A DNA stretch of 64,000 nucleotides from assembly GCA_021800275.1 (NCBI GenBank), contig JAJYZB010000006.1:86192-150191 (forward strand), written 5' to 3'. This DNA is from a bacterium. GTDB taxonomy: Bacteria > Vulcanimicrobiota > JABDET01. The translations under genes and the position numbers were made by a program. Below, one piece after another: positions 24,101-32,080 of the stretch (position 1 is the stretch's first letter; each line of letters opens with the position of its first letter). The notes under the pieces were generated by a model. It did no database searches and had not been told where the DNA came from. It saw nothing but the letters and a program-made list of their open reading frames with translations.

Positions 24101-24568
24101 ATGAAAAAGTATTTTAAAAAGGGAATCAAAGGATTCACATTGATTGAGCTGATGATTGTGATTGCTATTATCGCCATTCTTGCCGCTATTTTAATTCCAA
24201 ATTTCATTCGAGCAAGAGCAGAAGCTCAATATTCAGCCTGTGTATCCAATGAGAAAAATGTAGCCACAGCCCTTCAGATGTATTCCACGGATTGGAATGG
24301 AGTTTATCCCGACCAGGGAGCCAGCACAACCATAAATTCTAGTTTTGGTTCCACTTATTCCTTTACCCCTACTTACATGCAGAACATCCCTACCTGTCCA
24401 ACCAATCAATCCAACTACCTCTATTTTGAATCCACTCTAAGCGGAAATGAGTTTACCGTTGATCAGAACGGAGATGTCCATACAACTGAGCCAGTTCCAA
24501 ATACCACCACTTTCCCAGATTGCGCCAATGCTCCTTGCTATGGCAGTGGCTCTGGAATTGTAAACTAG
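24101..24568 (+). CDS. Type IV pilin-like protein (prepilin, class III signal)
   Basis: The 155-residue protein begins MKKYFKKGIKG, then the prepilin peptidase site before FTLIELMIVIAIIAILAAI with the conserved glutamate at +5. The hydrophobic stalk is followed by NFIRARAEAQYSACVSNEKN. The globular part is short, with YSTDWNGVYPDQG and several cysteines (TCPTNQ, DCANAPCYG). I chose the ATG at 24101 over 24083 because AAAGGAGGTG sits six bases before it. It is likely a major or minor pilin or pseudopilin. pilT lies at 47532. No other pilus assembly genes are in the window. A terminator follows immediately. Confidence 0.92.
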   Translation: MKKYFKKGIKGFTLIELMIVIAIIAILAAILIPNFIRARAEAQYSACVSNEKNVATALQMYSTDWNGVYPDQGASTTINSSFGSTYSFTPTYMQNIPTCPTNQSNYLYFESTLSGNEFTVDQNGDVHTTEPVPNTTTFPDCANAPCYGSGSGIVN

Positions 24569-24579
24569 TTAATACTTTA

Positions 24580-26439
24580 ATGCAGGCAGGGGAGTTTGTT
24601 AAAAAGCTCCTGCCTGTTTTTTTTGTTTGTGCTGTTGTTCTGGTCTTTTCGACGATTTTCCAGAAAGATTTCTATGCCCCTAAATTCTTTTTTTTTCAGC
24701 TTGGGGTTTTAACCTGTTTTTCGGTTTTCCTTTGGGGTTTGTTTGTTAAAAAAAAATCTGAGCTTGCAGAAAGTTTTATTCCGATTCTCACTCTGCTCTT
24801 TCTTTTATGGCTGGCAATAAGCTCAGTTTTCTTTTCTGTTCCATTTTTATCTCAGCAGAAATTTTTCTGGTACTTGACCTGGGGTTGTTTTCTTCTGATT
24901 GTCTGGCTGCTCAATCTGGATCTCGCAACTCTGGAATTTTCTTTTTTAATTTTTGAGTTTCTTGCTGTTCCAATCCTTTTGTATGGGTTTATCCAGCATT
25001 TTGGTCTGGATCCGATTCACTGGAGTCCTGGAGGGTATCGAATTTTTTCAACCCTGGGGAATGCGGACCAATTTGGAACATTCTTAGGAGTTCTTATCTG
25101 TATTTCAATGGTTAAATTTTTAGAAAAACCTAAACTGCTAAGATTTATTTTAATAGAGATGGAATTGATCGTCTTATTCTGGAGTTATACAAGAGCTCCC
25201 TTTATCAGTCTTTTTCTGATTTTCGTGGTTTTACTGGCTGTAGCAGCAGGAGTTCCTTCTCTAAAGCTTGTATTTCCGAGACTTTTCTTTCTGGCAGCTT
25301 GTTTTGGAGCAACTCTTGCTATCCTTTTTTATGTTAATTCCTCCCCAGCTGCAGGAGGAAGGTTCCTCCCTGCGGCTCTTTCTAAAAGCCCTGGAGTTGT
25401 CGGCAGGCTTTTTTTATTAAAAAAAGGGATTGAAGTACTGGCTCTTCATCCCTTTATAGGTGTTGGTCCAGGAAATTTCTCTTATGCGTACCTGCCGCTG
25501 ACCCGAAAGCAGCCTTCCTTTTACAGGAATCGCATGGCAGTCGCTGAAAGCACTCATAATGAATTTCTAGATGTTTTGGATGAAGCAGGATTTCCTGGTG
25601 GACTGTTTTTTTTATCCCTGTGGGTTGTGTCCATGATTCAGGCTCTTTCAGGGATAGAGACTTGTGAAAAGAAAGAGGCTTTTATAAGGCTTGCTGTTTT
25701 TGCTGTTCTTTTGTCCTCATTTATTTCTCTTCAATTTCTTTATTTTGGGGTCTCTCTTGGAGCTTTCATTTCTTATTTTATGGGGGCTTCAACTTCATTT
25801 TCGAGGCGGAAATTTAGCCTGATGCTCACCCCGAGAGAGTCAGGGGTCATTTTAGCAATTCTGTCAGCAGGGATTGTTCTCTGGGGGGGATATTCAGTAA
25901 GGATTCTTATCGGGGATTTCTATCATCATTCAGGAGCTGTCAGAATGAAGGAACAGAATTGGAAAAGAGCGGGCGAGGATTACTCCACAGCCATTTTTTG
26001 GGATCCCTGGAATCCTTTTCTTTATGATAGGCTTGGGAAAGTTTTTGAAGCCTCAGACCAATCAAATTTAGCTTTGAAGAATTATTCTAAAGCGCTTTTG
26101 GGATTTGATATAAACCCTTATTTCTGGGCTGATTTAGGAAGGCTGTCCGCGAAAAAAAACTGGAAAAACTTAGCTCTGGCAGCCTATGAACAGGCTGTTG
26201 ACCTTGATCCTTACAATTCTTTTTTTTGCCATGATGCCGCTTTAACTGCTCTGAAATTTAAACTTTACCGTCTCGCCTATTTTTATGCTAGACAGGCGCA
26301 TAAACTGAATCCTGATAATGCTTCTGATGTTTATTATATGATGATTTCTCTCCTGAGAATGAATCGAAGAAAATCAGCTCTGCATTATCAAAGGATTTAT
26401 CAGTTTTTACAAAAGAAACAACTGATGCAGAGAAACTGA
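24580..26439 (+). CDS. O-antigen ligase / Wzy-like membrane protein with C-terminal TPRs
   Basis: The 619-residue protein has about twelve membrane helices. It shows the Wzy_C/WaaL-type core: GNADQFGTFLGVL, then the long periplasmic loop with ALHPFIGVGPGNFSYAYLP and STHNEFLDVLDEAGFPGGLFF (the conserved histidine region). From about residue 460 there are TPR-like units (AGEDYSTAIFWDPWNPFLYDRLG, LALAAYEQAVDLDPYN). Such proteins join or polymerise glycan on a lipid carrier, and TPR-bearing versions include pilin oligosaccharyltransferase-like enzymes. The position directly after a pilin is suggestive. The ATG at 24580 is chosen because TM1 begins about ten residues later. A terminator hairpin lies within its first 15 codons. 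Confidence 0.85.
   Translation: MQAGEFVKKLLPVFFVCAVVLVFSTIFQKDFYAPKFFFFQLGVLTCFSVFLWGLFVKKKSELAESFIPILTLLFLLWLAISSVFFSVPFLSQQKFFWYLTWGCFLLIVWLLNLDLATLEFSFLIFEFLAVPILLYGFIQHFGLDPIHWSPGGYRIFSTLGNADQFGTFLGVLICISMVKFLEKPKLLRFILIEMELIVLFWSYTRAPFISLFLIFVVLLAVAAGVPSLKLVFPRLFFLAACFGATLAILFYVNSSPAAGGRFLPAALSKSPGVVGRLFLLKKGIEVLALHPFIGVGPGNFSYAYLPLTRKQPSFYRNRMAVAESTHNEFLDVLDEAGFPGGLFFLSLWVVSMIQALSGIETCEKKEAFIRLAVFAVLLSSFISLQFLYFGVSLGAFISYFMGASTSFSRRKFSLMLTPRESGVILAILSAGIVLWGGYSVRILIGDFYHHSGAVRMKEQNWKRAGEDYSTAIFWDPWNPFLYDRLGKVFEASDQSNLALKNYSKALLGFDINPYFWADLGRLSAKKNWKNLALAAYEQAVDLDPYNSFFCHDAALTALKFKLYRLAYFYARQAHKLNPDNASDVYYMMISLLRMNRRKSALHYQRIYQFLQKKQLMQRN
24583..24624 (+). terminator. Rho-independent terminator of the pilin gene, inside the next ORF
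   Basis: CAGGCA (24583-24588) pairs with TGCCTG (24611-24616) and GGAG (24591-24594) with CTCC (24607-24610), leaving a two-base bulge and a 12-base loop. Eight T residues follow (24617-24624). It lies 14 bases after the pilin stop and overlaps the first codons of the ligase-like gene. Confidence 0.8.
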
Positions 26440-26462
26440 AAATAGGCGCTGGAACTGTCATC

Positions 26463-26771
26463 TTATTGGCTGGGCCAGGATTGTTCTAAAGCTGCGCTGA
26501 AAAATCGAATATCATGAATGATATTTTCTCCAATTTTATTCGCAATTTTTTTTAGAATTTTTGGCTTTTGAAAGTCCAGTTCACTGCACCAGGAACTGGA
26601 AGAAACTGACACATAAAGGATTTTATTTTCAGCCCGGACAGGCTTTGAAATCCGAGCAATCTTTTCGCCAACGATTTCATCCCAATGATGAACTGCTTCC
26701 CATTCGCGCGCTGGCTTTTCGAGTTTCAATTTTTTGAGTGTTTTTTCTATAAGATTATCCAGAGATTCCAT
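26463..26771 (-). CDS. dciA: DciA-like protein (DUF721)
   Basis: The 102-residue protein matches DUF721, whose members (DciA) load or support the replicative helicase DnaB in bacteria that lack DnaC. The conserved block VHHWDEIVGEKIARISKPVRAENKILYVSVSS and SWCSELDFQKPKILKKIN-like end are clear. It starts 17 bases inside the recF 3' end, the common recF-DUF721 arrangement. Here gyrB does not follow. The pair instead converges with the O-antigen-ligase-like gene, so it is separated from the usual origin-proximal cluster. Confidence 0.88.
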   Translation of the reverse strand: MESLDNLIEKTLKKLKLEKPAREWEAVHHWDEIVGEKIARISKPVRAENKILYVSVSSSSWCSELDFQKPKILKKIANKIGENIIHDIRFFSAALEQSWPSQ

Positions 26772-27882
26772 AAGTCACAGTCTCTTTGCCAGAATTTGTA
26801 AGTTTAATGCTGGGGAATAGTTTCAAATCAGGAGTAGGTTCTTGCGACAGGGTTAAAATAGTCTGAGTGTTTTTAAAAAAGAAGTCGCAGAAGTCATGCT
26901 GTCTGTCTGAGTCCAGTTCTGAAAAACAGTCATCTAAAAGATAAACAGGCGGTTCTTCTTCCATTTTTTCAAAAAACATTCCTTCTGCTAATCGCATTGA
27001 TAGAGCAGCTGTTTTTTGCTGCCCCTGGGAAGCAAATAATCGAGCATCCAGATTGTTAATAAAAATTTTCATATCATCCCGATGCGGTCCAACAAGAGTT
27101 ATTCCTCTTTTTTTTTCTTCTTGAGCTGTTTCAGCCAATGCTTTTTCAAAAGACTCCTGGATGGTTTCAAGATCACGTTTGTGCTGCTCAGGAAGAGGGA
27201 AAGATGACAGGTATTGAAGTTCCAAAGATTCGCTCTGACAGAGAAAGTGATGCGCTTTTTGAGACAGAACAGAAAGTTCAGGCAGAATTTCCAACCTTTT
27301 AAGGAGCAGCTGGCTTCCGGATTCAATTAGTTTTGAGTTCCAGGGGAAGAGCTCTGCGGAACTGTGGGTCTGCTTGAGCAAGCTGTTTCTCTGATCTTTG
27401 ACTCCCTGATATTTCATGTAGGAATGGAGATACATTTTGGAAGTTTGACACAGCATGAAATCTAAGAATCGTCTGCGGTAAAAGGGTTCTCCCTGGACAA
27501 GAGACTGATCTTGAGGAGAAAATAAAACCGCTTTAAATTCTCCCATCAGTTCTGAAACTCTGCGTATCGGATTTCTATTCAGCTTCAGGATTTTTCTTGT
27601 AGAATTTCCTTCTATTCTTTCTAAAGAAGCCTCTAGGATAAATTTTTTTTTCTTTTTTTCAACACAGGTTTCAATTCTGGCATAAGGAAGACTGAACTGA
27701 ATGAGTTCGTCTTCTTTTCCTGCTCGGGAAGGCTTGCCTGTTAATGAAAAATAAATGGCTTCTATCAGGTTGCTCTTTCCAGTTGCATTTTTTCCCCAAA
27801 GTACATTAATTCCATTTTCAAAGTGGAATTCTTTTTTGGTGAAATTTCGAAAATTTTCCAGACTCAGGCGGGATAAAAACAC
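26755..27882 (-). CDS. recF: DNA replication and repair protein RecF
   Basis: The 375-residue SMC-like ATPase shows Walker A GKNATGKSN (30-38), the signature region FASQGQQKTAALSMRLAE and Walker B VYLLDDCFSELD. The N-terminal LSRLSLENFRNF and FSPQDQSLVQGEPFYRRRFLD stretches are classic RecF. It helps load RecA at gaps. It overlaps dciA by 17 bases. No dnaN or dnaA is next to it: the upstream neighbour is a divergent SIS-domain gene. Confidence 0.95.
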   Translation of the reverse strand: MFLSRLSLENFRNFTKKEFHFENGINVLWGKNATGKSNLIEAIYFSLTGKPSRAGKEDELIQFSLPYARIETCVEKKKKKFILEASLERIEGNSTRKILKLNRNPIRRVSELMGEFKAVLFSPQDQSLVQGEPFYRRRFLDFMLCQTSKMYLHSYMKYQGVKDQRNSLLKQTHSSAELFPWNSKLIESGSQLLLKRLEILPELSVLSQKAHHFLCQSESLELQYLSSFPLPEQHKRDLETIQESFEKALAETAQEEKKRGITLVGPHRDDMKIFINNLDARLFASQGQQKTAALSMRLAEGMFFEKMEEEPPVYLLDDCFSELDSDRQHDFCDFFFKNTQTILTLSQEPTPDLKLFPSIKLTNSGKETVTYGISG

Positions 27883-27939
27883 GTTTTATTGTTTCTTTAG
27901 GAGAAGCGCGCTTCCTTTTTATGAGAAGTGGGCGAAAAA

Positions 27940-27994
27940 CCCCGCATGTTAAAGCGGGGATGTAAGCGAACGAACAGATAGCGCCTTTGGCGCT
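27940..27994. repeat. Two perfect GC-rich hairpins between recF and the SIS gene
   Basis: CCCCGC (27940-27945) pairs with GCGGGG (27954-27959) across an eight-base loop, and AGCGCC (27980-27985) pairs with GGCGCT (27989-27994) across TTT. Between them is ATGTAAGCGAACGAAC. The first hairpin with its AT loop resembles ends of IS200/IS605-type elements, but no transposase is present. The stretch could equally be a structured leader or a terminator remnant. Confidence 0.5.
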
Positions 27995-28064
27995 CTATTT
28001 AATTTGGTTTTTGATGGACAAATTCTTAAAGGAAACGAAACGCGAGTTAAAGAAATGAATTTTT

Positions 28065-29033
28065 ATGTCAGTCAACCTTGCTGAGAATTCAAAATTTGAA
28101 AAAAACATTTTTCTGCAGCCCTCTGTTATTACCGAAATATTAAATGCGCCAAGACCTGATTGGATGGATCCATGTTTGAGAAAGCCTGTTTTTTTTGTTG
28201 GAACAGGAACCAGTTATCATGCCGCTGAAATTGCAAAATTTCTCTGGAGGCAGTCTATTTCACCAGAGGCTTATGCTGTTCAAAGTTTCGATTTTGTCCG
28301 CATCTCTCAGCCTGTGAGAAAAGGGGATCTGGTTGTTCTCTTTTCCCACAGAGGGACAAAAACTTTTACCGTTCAAGCCGCAGAAAAAGCCTGTCAGCAG
28401 GGAGCAGTGACCCTTGGGATTACAGCTAAAATGAGCTCCTGGGAAAAGGGCTTAACATATCGCCTTGAGACTTGTGAGCCTGAAGAAATAGGGGTGTTCA
28501 GCAAATCTTTCACTGCTGCTTTAGCCTGGATCATCCGATGGATTGACAATCAAATTCTTAGAGAAGATATTCAAACTGCAGTTCAAAAAATTCATACCCG
28601 CATTAATTTTCCATTGATTCAGGATCATTCTGACGTGGTTTTAATCGGAGATTTGATTCGAGAATGGGTGGCTAAAGAGACTGCTCTTAAACTGCAGGAA
28701 GCCGCATACCTTCCTGCTCGTGCTTTTGGTTTGGAAGAGTTTCTCCATGGACCCAGACTTTCACTCCATGAAAATACGATGGCTGTCGGATTTATTAATC
28801 CTGAAGAGGAACGATGGAACGATGTTTATCAGTATTTTACAACCATTGGGCTCCCATTTTATCAGGTTCGCGTAGATGGTCCTGAACTGTTTCCTTCTGC
28901 AGCCTGGCTCTGGCAGATTTTTTGGGGACAGAGGTTTACTCTTGAAGCATGTCGGCAGCTGGGGATTAATCCTGACACTTCAAGAAACCAGGAACCTGAC
29001 TATAAAATAGCGAGAGAACATTTAGCATTATAA
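28065..29033 (+). CDS. SIS-domain sugar-phosphate isomerase/deaminase-like protein
   Basis: The 322-residue protein has two SIS domains like the isomerase half of GlmS and the AgaS/FrlB group. Key segments are FVGTGTSYHAAEIAKFLW (45-62), LFSHRGTKTFTVQAAEKA, and the GlmS-like LEEFLHGPR in the second domain, which carries a catalytic glutamate in relatives. It lacks a glutaminase domain, so it is probably an amino-sugar or ketose-amine phosphate enzyme. Its place within the glycan region suggests a role in making a sugar precursor, but degradative roles are possible. The ATG at 28065 has no good ribosome site. Confidence 0.87.
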   Translation: MSVNLAENSKFEKNIFLQPSVITEILNAPRPDWMDPCLRKPVFFVGTGTSYHAAEIAKFLWRQSISPEAYAVQSFDFVRISQPVRKGDLVVLFSHRGTKTFTVQAAEKACQQGAVTLGITAKMSSWEKGLTYRLETCEPEEIGVFSKSFTAALAWIIRWIDNQILREDIQTAVQKIHTRINFPLIQDHSDVVLIGDLIREWVAKETALKLQEAAYLPARAFGLEEFLHGPRLSLHENTMAVGFINPEEERWNDVYQYFTTIGLPFYQVRVDGPELFPSAAWLWQIFWGQRFTLEACRQLGINPDTSRNQEPDYKIAREHLAL

Positions 29034-29093
29034 GGAGTTTCTTATTCTGGATTTTTTTCGAGTAAAGTTTTGGGAAACTACTCATATAAATCA

Positions 29094-31193
29094 GTGGGTT
29101 GTAAATTGAAGATTCGATTTCGATGGGCTGAGTTTTTTCTCGTTTTTTTGTTAGGGGCTGTGATGACGATTTTAGTCACCTGGCCCTTTACGAGAAAGGT
29201 TGGAACTTATTATCAGGATTATAACGATTATCCTTTAAATGGATGGATTTTGTGGTATGACTCTACGGCCATTAAAACAGGGAGGATCTTTCATCAGCAG
29301 CAGTATTTTGATGCTCCTCAAATGTATCCTCTTCCAGATACTCTTTGTTATTCGGAGAATATGTTTGTTCCTTCTTTGTTTTTTTCTCCGATTTACTGGG
29401 TGACCCATGATCTAGTATGGTCGGTCAATAGTTTTGCTCTTTTGACGTTGGTGTTAAGTTTTCTTTCTGCGTATTACTGCATCAATTATTTTGTGAGGGA
29501 CTGGAGAGCGAGTTTAGTGGGGGCAGCGATTTATGCGTTTAATCCGATTACTTTGTCCAGTTTTCCTTTTCATATTCAGTTAATGAACAAGTATTTTCTT
29601 CCCCCGCTCTTTCTATTTGGGTATCGTTATTTCAAGGAGCCGAACTGGAGAGATGGATTTTATTTCTGGTTATTTTTTGTGTTGAATGGGTTGTCAGTGA
29701 TTTATTTTGAGGTTTTTGCGATTGTTCTGCTACCCTTTTTTCTGCTGCCGCTTATCCTTGACAGGGTTTCAAAAAAAGACTGGCTGTATTTTTGGAGGGT
29801 GGTGAAAGAAGGATGGACAGGTGTTTTTCTGCTCCCCGTTTTATTCTATTTTTATTTCCCCTACTTGAGCTTTTCGAAAAAAGAAGGTATTGACAGGTCA
29901 TTAGATGTAGATCGTCATTATTCAGCCCGAATGATAAGCTGGCTCTCTTCATCCACTCACAATCTGATTTATGGACATTTTGCCAGAGAGATTAACCGAG
30001 TCTGGTCATTAACCGTATCTGTGCTTCCCCCTCATCATGTTCTTTTTCTTGATCTTATCCCTTTCTTTTTATGTATGTTGGGACTTTATTTCTTGTTTTT
30101 CAAAAAGAAAGCAGATGTTTTTTTGAATGATCCGTTCTTGTCGGTAAGCTTTCTGGTCCTGATGATTTTTGCGGCTTTTTTCTCTTTTGGCCCTTTTTTT
30201 CTAGGTTGGAATCATAGTTTTGGAACTTTCAGGCTGCCTTTTTATTACTTTTATAGAATCAGTCCTGCCTTGGATGGGATTAGAATGCCAGCACGATTTC
30301 AATATTTATTTTATCTCCCTTTTTCTTTTTTTGCTGCCTGTGGAGCGGATTTTATTTTTAAAATTTCGATAAAAAAAACGCTCTTTGCTGAAAGTGTTTT
30401 AATGCTTATTTTGGCTTTTATTTTACTTGAAAATTATAATTTTAGAGCATTTCATTCTCGCTCTTACATTTTGAGGTATCTAACTCAACAGAAGAAAAAA
30501 CAGTTCGCTTTTTTAAGCCATCAGATTGTTTTTCACTATCCTACATTTCCGCAAGTTGTTGGAGGATATTTTTACCGTGAAGCTGTTTATCTAAACTGGC
30601 AGACGGCATTAGGAGGAACCATGATCAATGGATTTTCTGGTTATTCTCCCCCGGATTGGATGAAACTCATGCATCGTTTTAGACGCAGTCTTGGCAGGCA
30701 ATCATTGAGAGAATTAAGAGTTTTAGGGGTAAATTATGTGATTATTCATAAAAATTTGATGCCCCTTTCCAGTTTTAAAGCATTGTGGATTCAGCATGGT
30801 GAGTTGTATAAGAGGGGACTTATTTATCATGGATTGAATACACTTGTTTTAAGTTTGAAGAGATACCATTTTCATTATCATCACTGCGATTTCCCGGAAG
30901 GTTTTCTTGATAAGGGGATTCGGGTTTATGCCTTGAATGGGATGCCGTCTTACTACAGGCTGATTTTGCAGAATACAGGCAATTGTTATTTAACAAGCCC
31001 TTTCAACACGCGGTATCATTCTTTAACTTTTATGATTGGTGGTGAAAAATACAGTTCTAATTTAAAATTTCCTCTTTTGATCGAACCTTATCAAACTGTC
31101 CATTTAGTAGGGTATTTTAACTCCATTAAAAATGCGATTATTCCTGTTCCAAGATTTACAACTTCCTTAACCCTTCCTATGGCTTCGAAATAG
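29094..31193 (+). CDS. Large GT-C-like membrane protein, paralog A
   Basis: The 699-residue protein has about eleven membrane helices to residue 450 and a soluble C-terminal domain of about 250 residues. It resembles YfhO-like and other GT-C glycosyltransferases in layout: an acidic first loop (YYQDYNDYPLNGWILWYD), PQMYPLPDTLCYSENMF, and periplasmic C-terminus. I do not recognise an exact family. I set the start at GTG 29094 because it aligns with the ATG of paralog B (VGCKLKIRFRW against MSFKLKSRFRF). A TTG 24 bases upstream is the other option. The first 260 residues are nearly the same as in paralog B, the rest much less. Confidence 0.75.
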   Translation: MGCKLKIRFRWAEFFLVFLLGAVMTILVTWPFTRKVGTYYQDYNDYPLNGWILWYDSTAIKTGRIFHQQQYFDAPQMYPLPDTLCYSENMFVPSLFFSPIYWVTHDLVWSVNSFALLTLVLSFLSAYYCINYFVRDWRASLVGAAIYAFNPITLSSFPFHIQLMNKYFLPPLFLFGYRYFKEPNWRDGFYFWLFFVLNGLSVIYFEVFAIVLLPFFLLPLILDRVSKKDWLYFWRVVKEGWTGVFLLPVLFYFYFPYLSFSKKEGIDRSLDVDRHYSARMISWLSSSTHNLIYGHFAREINRVWSLTVSVLPPHHVLFLDLIPFFLCMLGLYFLFFKKKADVFLNDPFLSVSFLVLMIFAAFFSFGPFFLGWNHSFGTFRLPFYYFYRISPALDGIRMPARFQYLFYLPFSFFAACGADFIFKISIKKTLFAESVLMLILAFILLENYNFRAFHSRSYILRYLTQQKKKQFAFLSHQIVFHYPTFPQVVGGYFYREAVYLNWQTALGGTMINGFSGYSPPDWMKLMHRFRRSLGRQSLRELRVLGVNYVIIHKNLMPLSSFKALWIQHGELYKRGLIYHGLNTLVLSLKRYHFHYHHCDFPEGFLDKGIRVYALNGMPSYYRLILQNTGNCYLTSPFNTRYHSLTFMIGGEKYSSNLKFPLLIEPYQTVHLVGYFNSIKNAIIPVPRFTTSLTLPMASK

Positions 31194-31226
31194 GCTTTTT
31201 TAGAGCAAGATCTCGTTCGCGCTCGC

Positions 31227-31250
31227 GGCACGCTGATGAGATTTTCTCAT
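31227..31250. other. Hairpin between paralog A and the convergent GT2 gene
   Basis: GATGAGA and TCTCATC (with TTT between) form a perfect seven-base stem within this interval, in a short GC-rich patch after the paralog A stop. No T-run follows, so its role as a terminator is uncertain. Confidence 0.35.
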
Positions 31251-31268
31251 CCCTGCTTCTTAACAAGC

Positions 31269-31949
31269 CTAATTCCAGAGCCAAAATCGGAAAAGGGCGA
31301 AAATGGCTGCAATACCATCTCTCCATGTTATTTTTTTGCCTTCAGCATAATCTCTGCCGTAATAGCTGATAGGGACTTCATAAATTTTTATATTTTTTTT
31401 GGCAATTTTAATCGTAAATTCTGGCTCGAAACCAAAGCGATTGGACTTCAGTTTGAGTTGATTTAAAACCTCTTTTTTGAAGACTTTATATCCTGTTTCC
31501 ATGTCGGATAGATTTAAATTGCTTAACATATTTGAGAGGAGAGTTAGAAATTTGTTGCCCACATAATGCCAGAAATACAGGACTCGATGAGGTCCGCTTA
31601 AAAATCGAGATCCATAAACAACATCCGCTTTCCCTTCTAAAATGGGTTGCAGTAAGTTTTGGTAATCCTGGGGATCATATTCCAAGTCAGCGTCTTGAAT
31701 AAGAATAATATCTCCTGCAGCTTTACTGAAACCTGTTCTTAAAGCAGCTCCTTTCCCTTGATTTTTTTCGTGTTTTAGCACAATCAAAGAATTCTCCTGA
31801 AGGGAAGAGAGTATTTCTGCCGTTTTGTCTGTGGAGCCGTCATCAACCGCGATAATTTCTTTTTCAAAAGGGATTTGTTGAATTTTTTGGATCACTGCCT
31901 GAATTGTTGGTTCTTCATTATAGACAGGGATGACAATAGAGATTTTCAT
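31269..31949 (-). CDS. GT2 glycosyltransferase, dolichol/polyprenyl-phosphate mannose synthase-like
   Basis: The 226-residue soluble GT2 enzyme has ISIVIPVYNEEPTI at the start, AVDDGSTDKTAEIL, GKGAALRTGFSKAAGDIILIQDADLEYDP with the metal-binding acidic cluster, and the DPM1-like end METGYKVFKKEVL...RFGFEPEFTIKIAK. It lacks the C-terminal membrane helices of the GtrB type at 13228. It would make a polyprenyl-phosphate sugar for GT-C enzymes. It is on the minus strand between two plus-strand paralogous membrane proteins, which probably use its product. Confidence 0.92.
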   Translation of the reverse strand: MKISIVIPVYNEEPTIQAVIQKIQQIPFEKEIIAVDDGSTDKTAEILSSLQENSLIVLKHEKNQGKGAALRTGFSKAAGDIILIQDADLEYDPQDYQNLLQPILEGKADVVYGSRFLSGPHRVLYFWHYVGNKFLTLLSNMLSNLNLSDMETGYKVFKKEVLNQLKLKSNRFGFEPEFTIKIAKKNIKIYEVPISYYGRDYAEGKKITWRDGIAAIFALFRFWLWN

Positions 31950-32080
31950 TTTCGTTTATTATAAAAATTTTGCATATTTTAAATTAAAACCTCCTCTGAA
32001 CTCAATTTTGAAGATAAACTTTAAGGATTTTACATATTCCTTCCAGGAGTGTTAAAACTCGACTAGAAGATGGAGACTCT

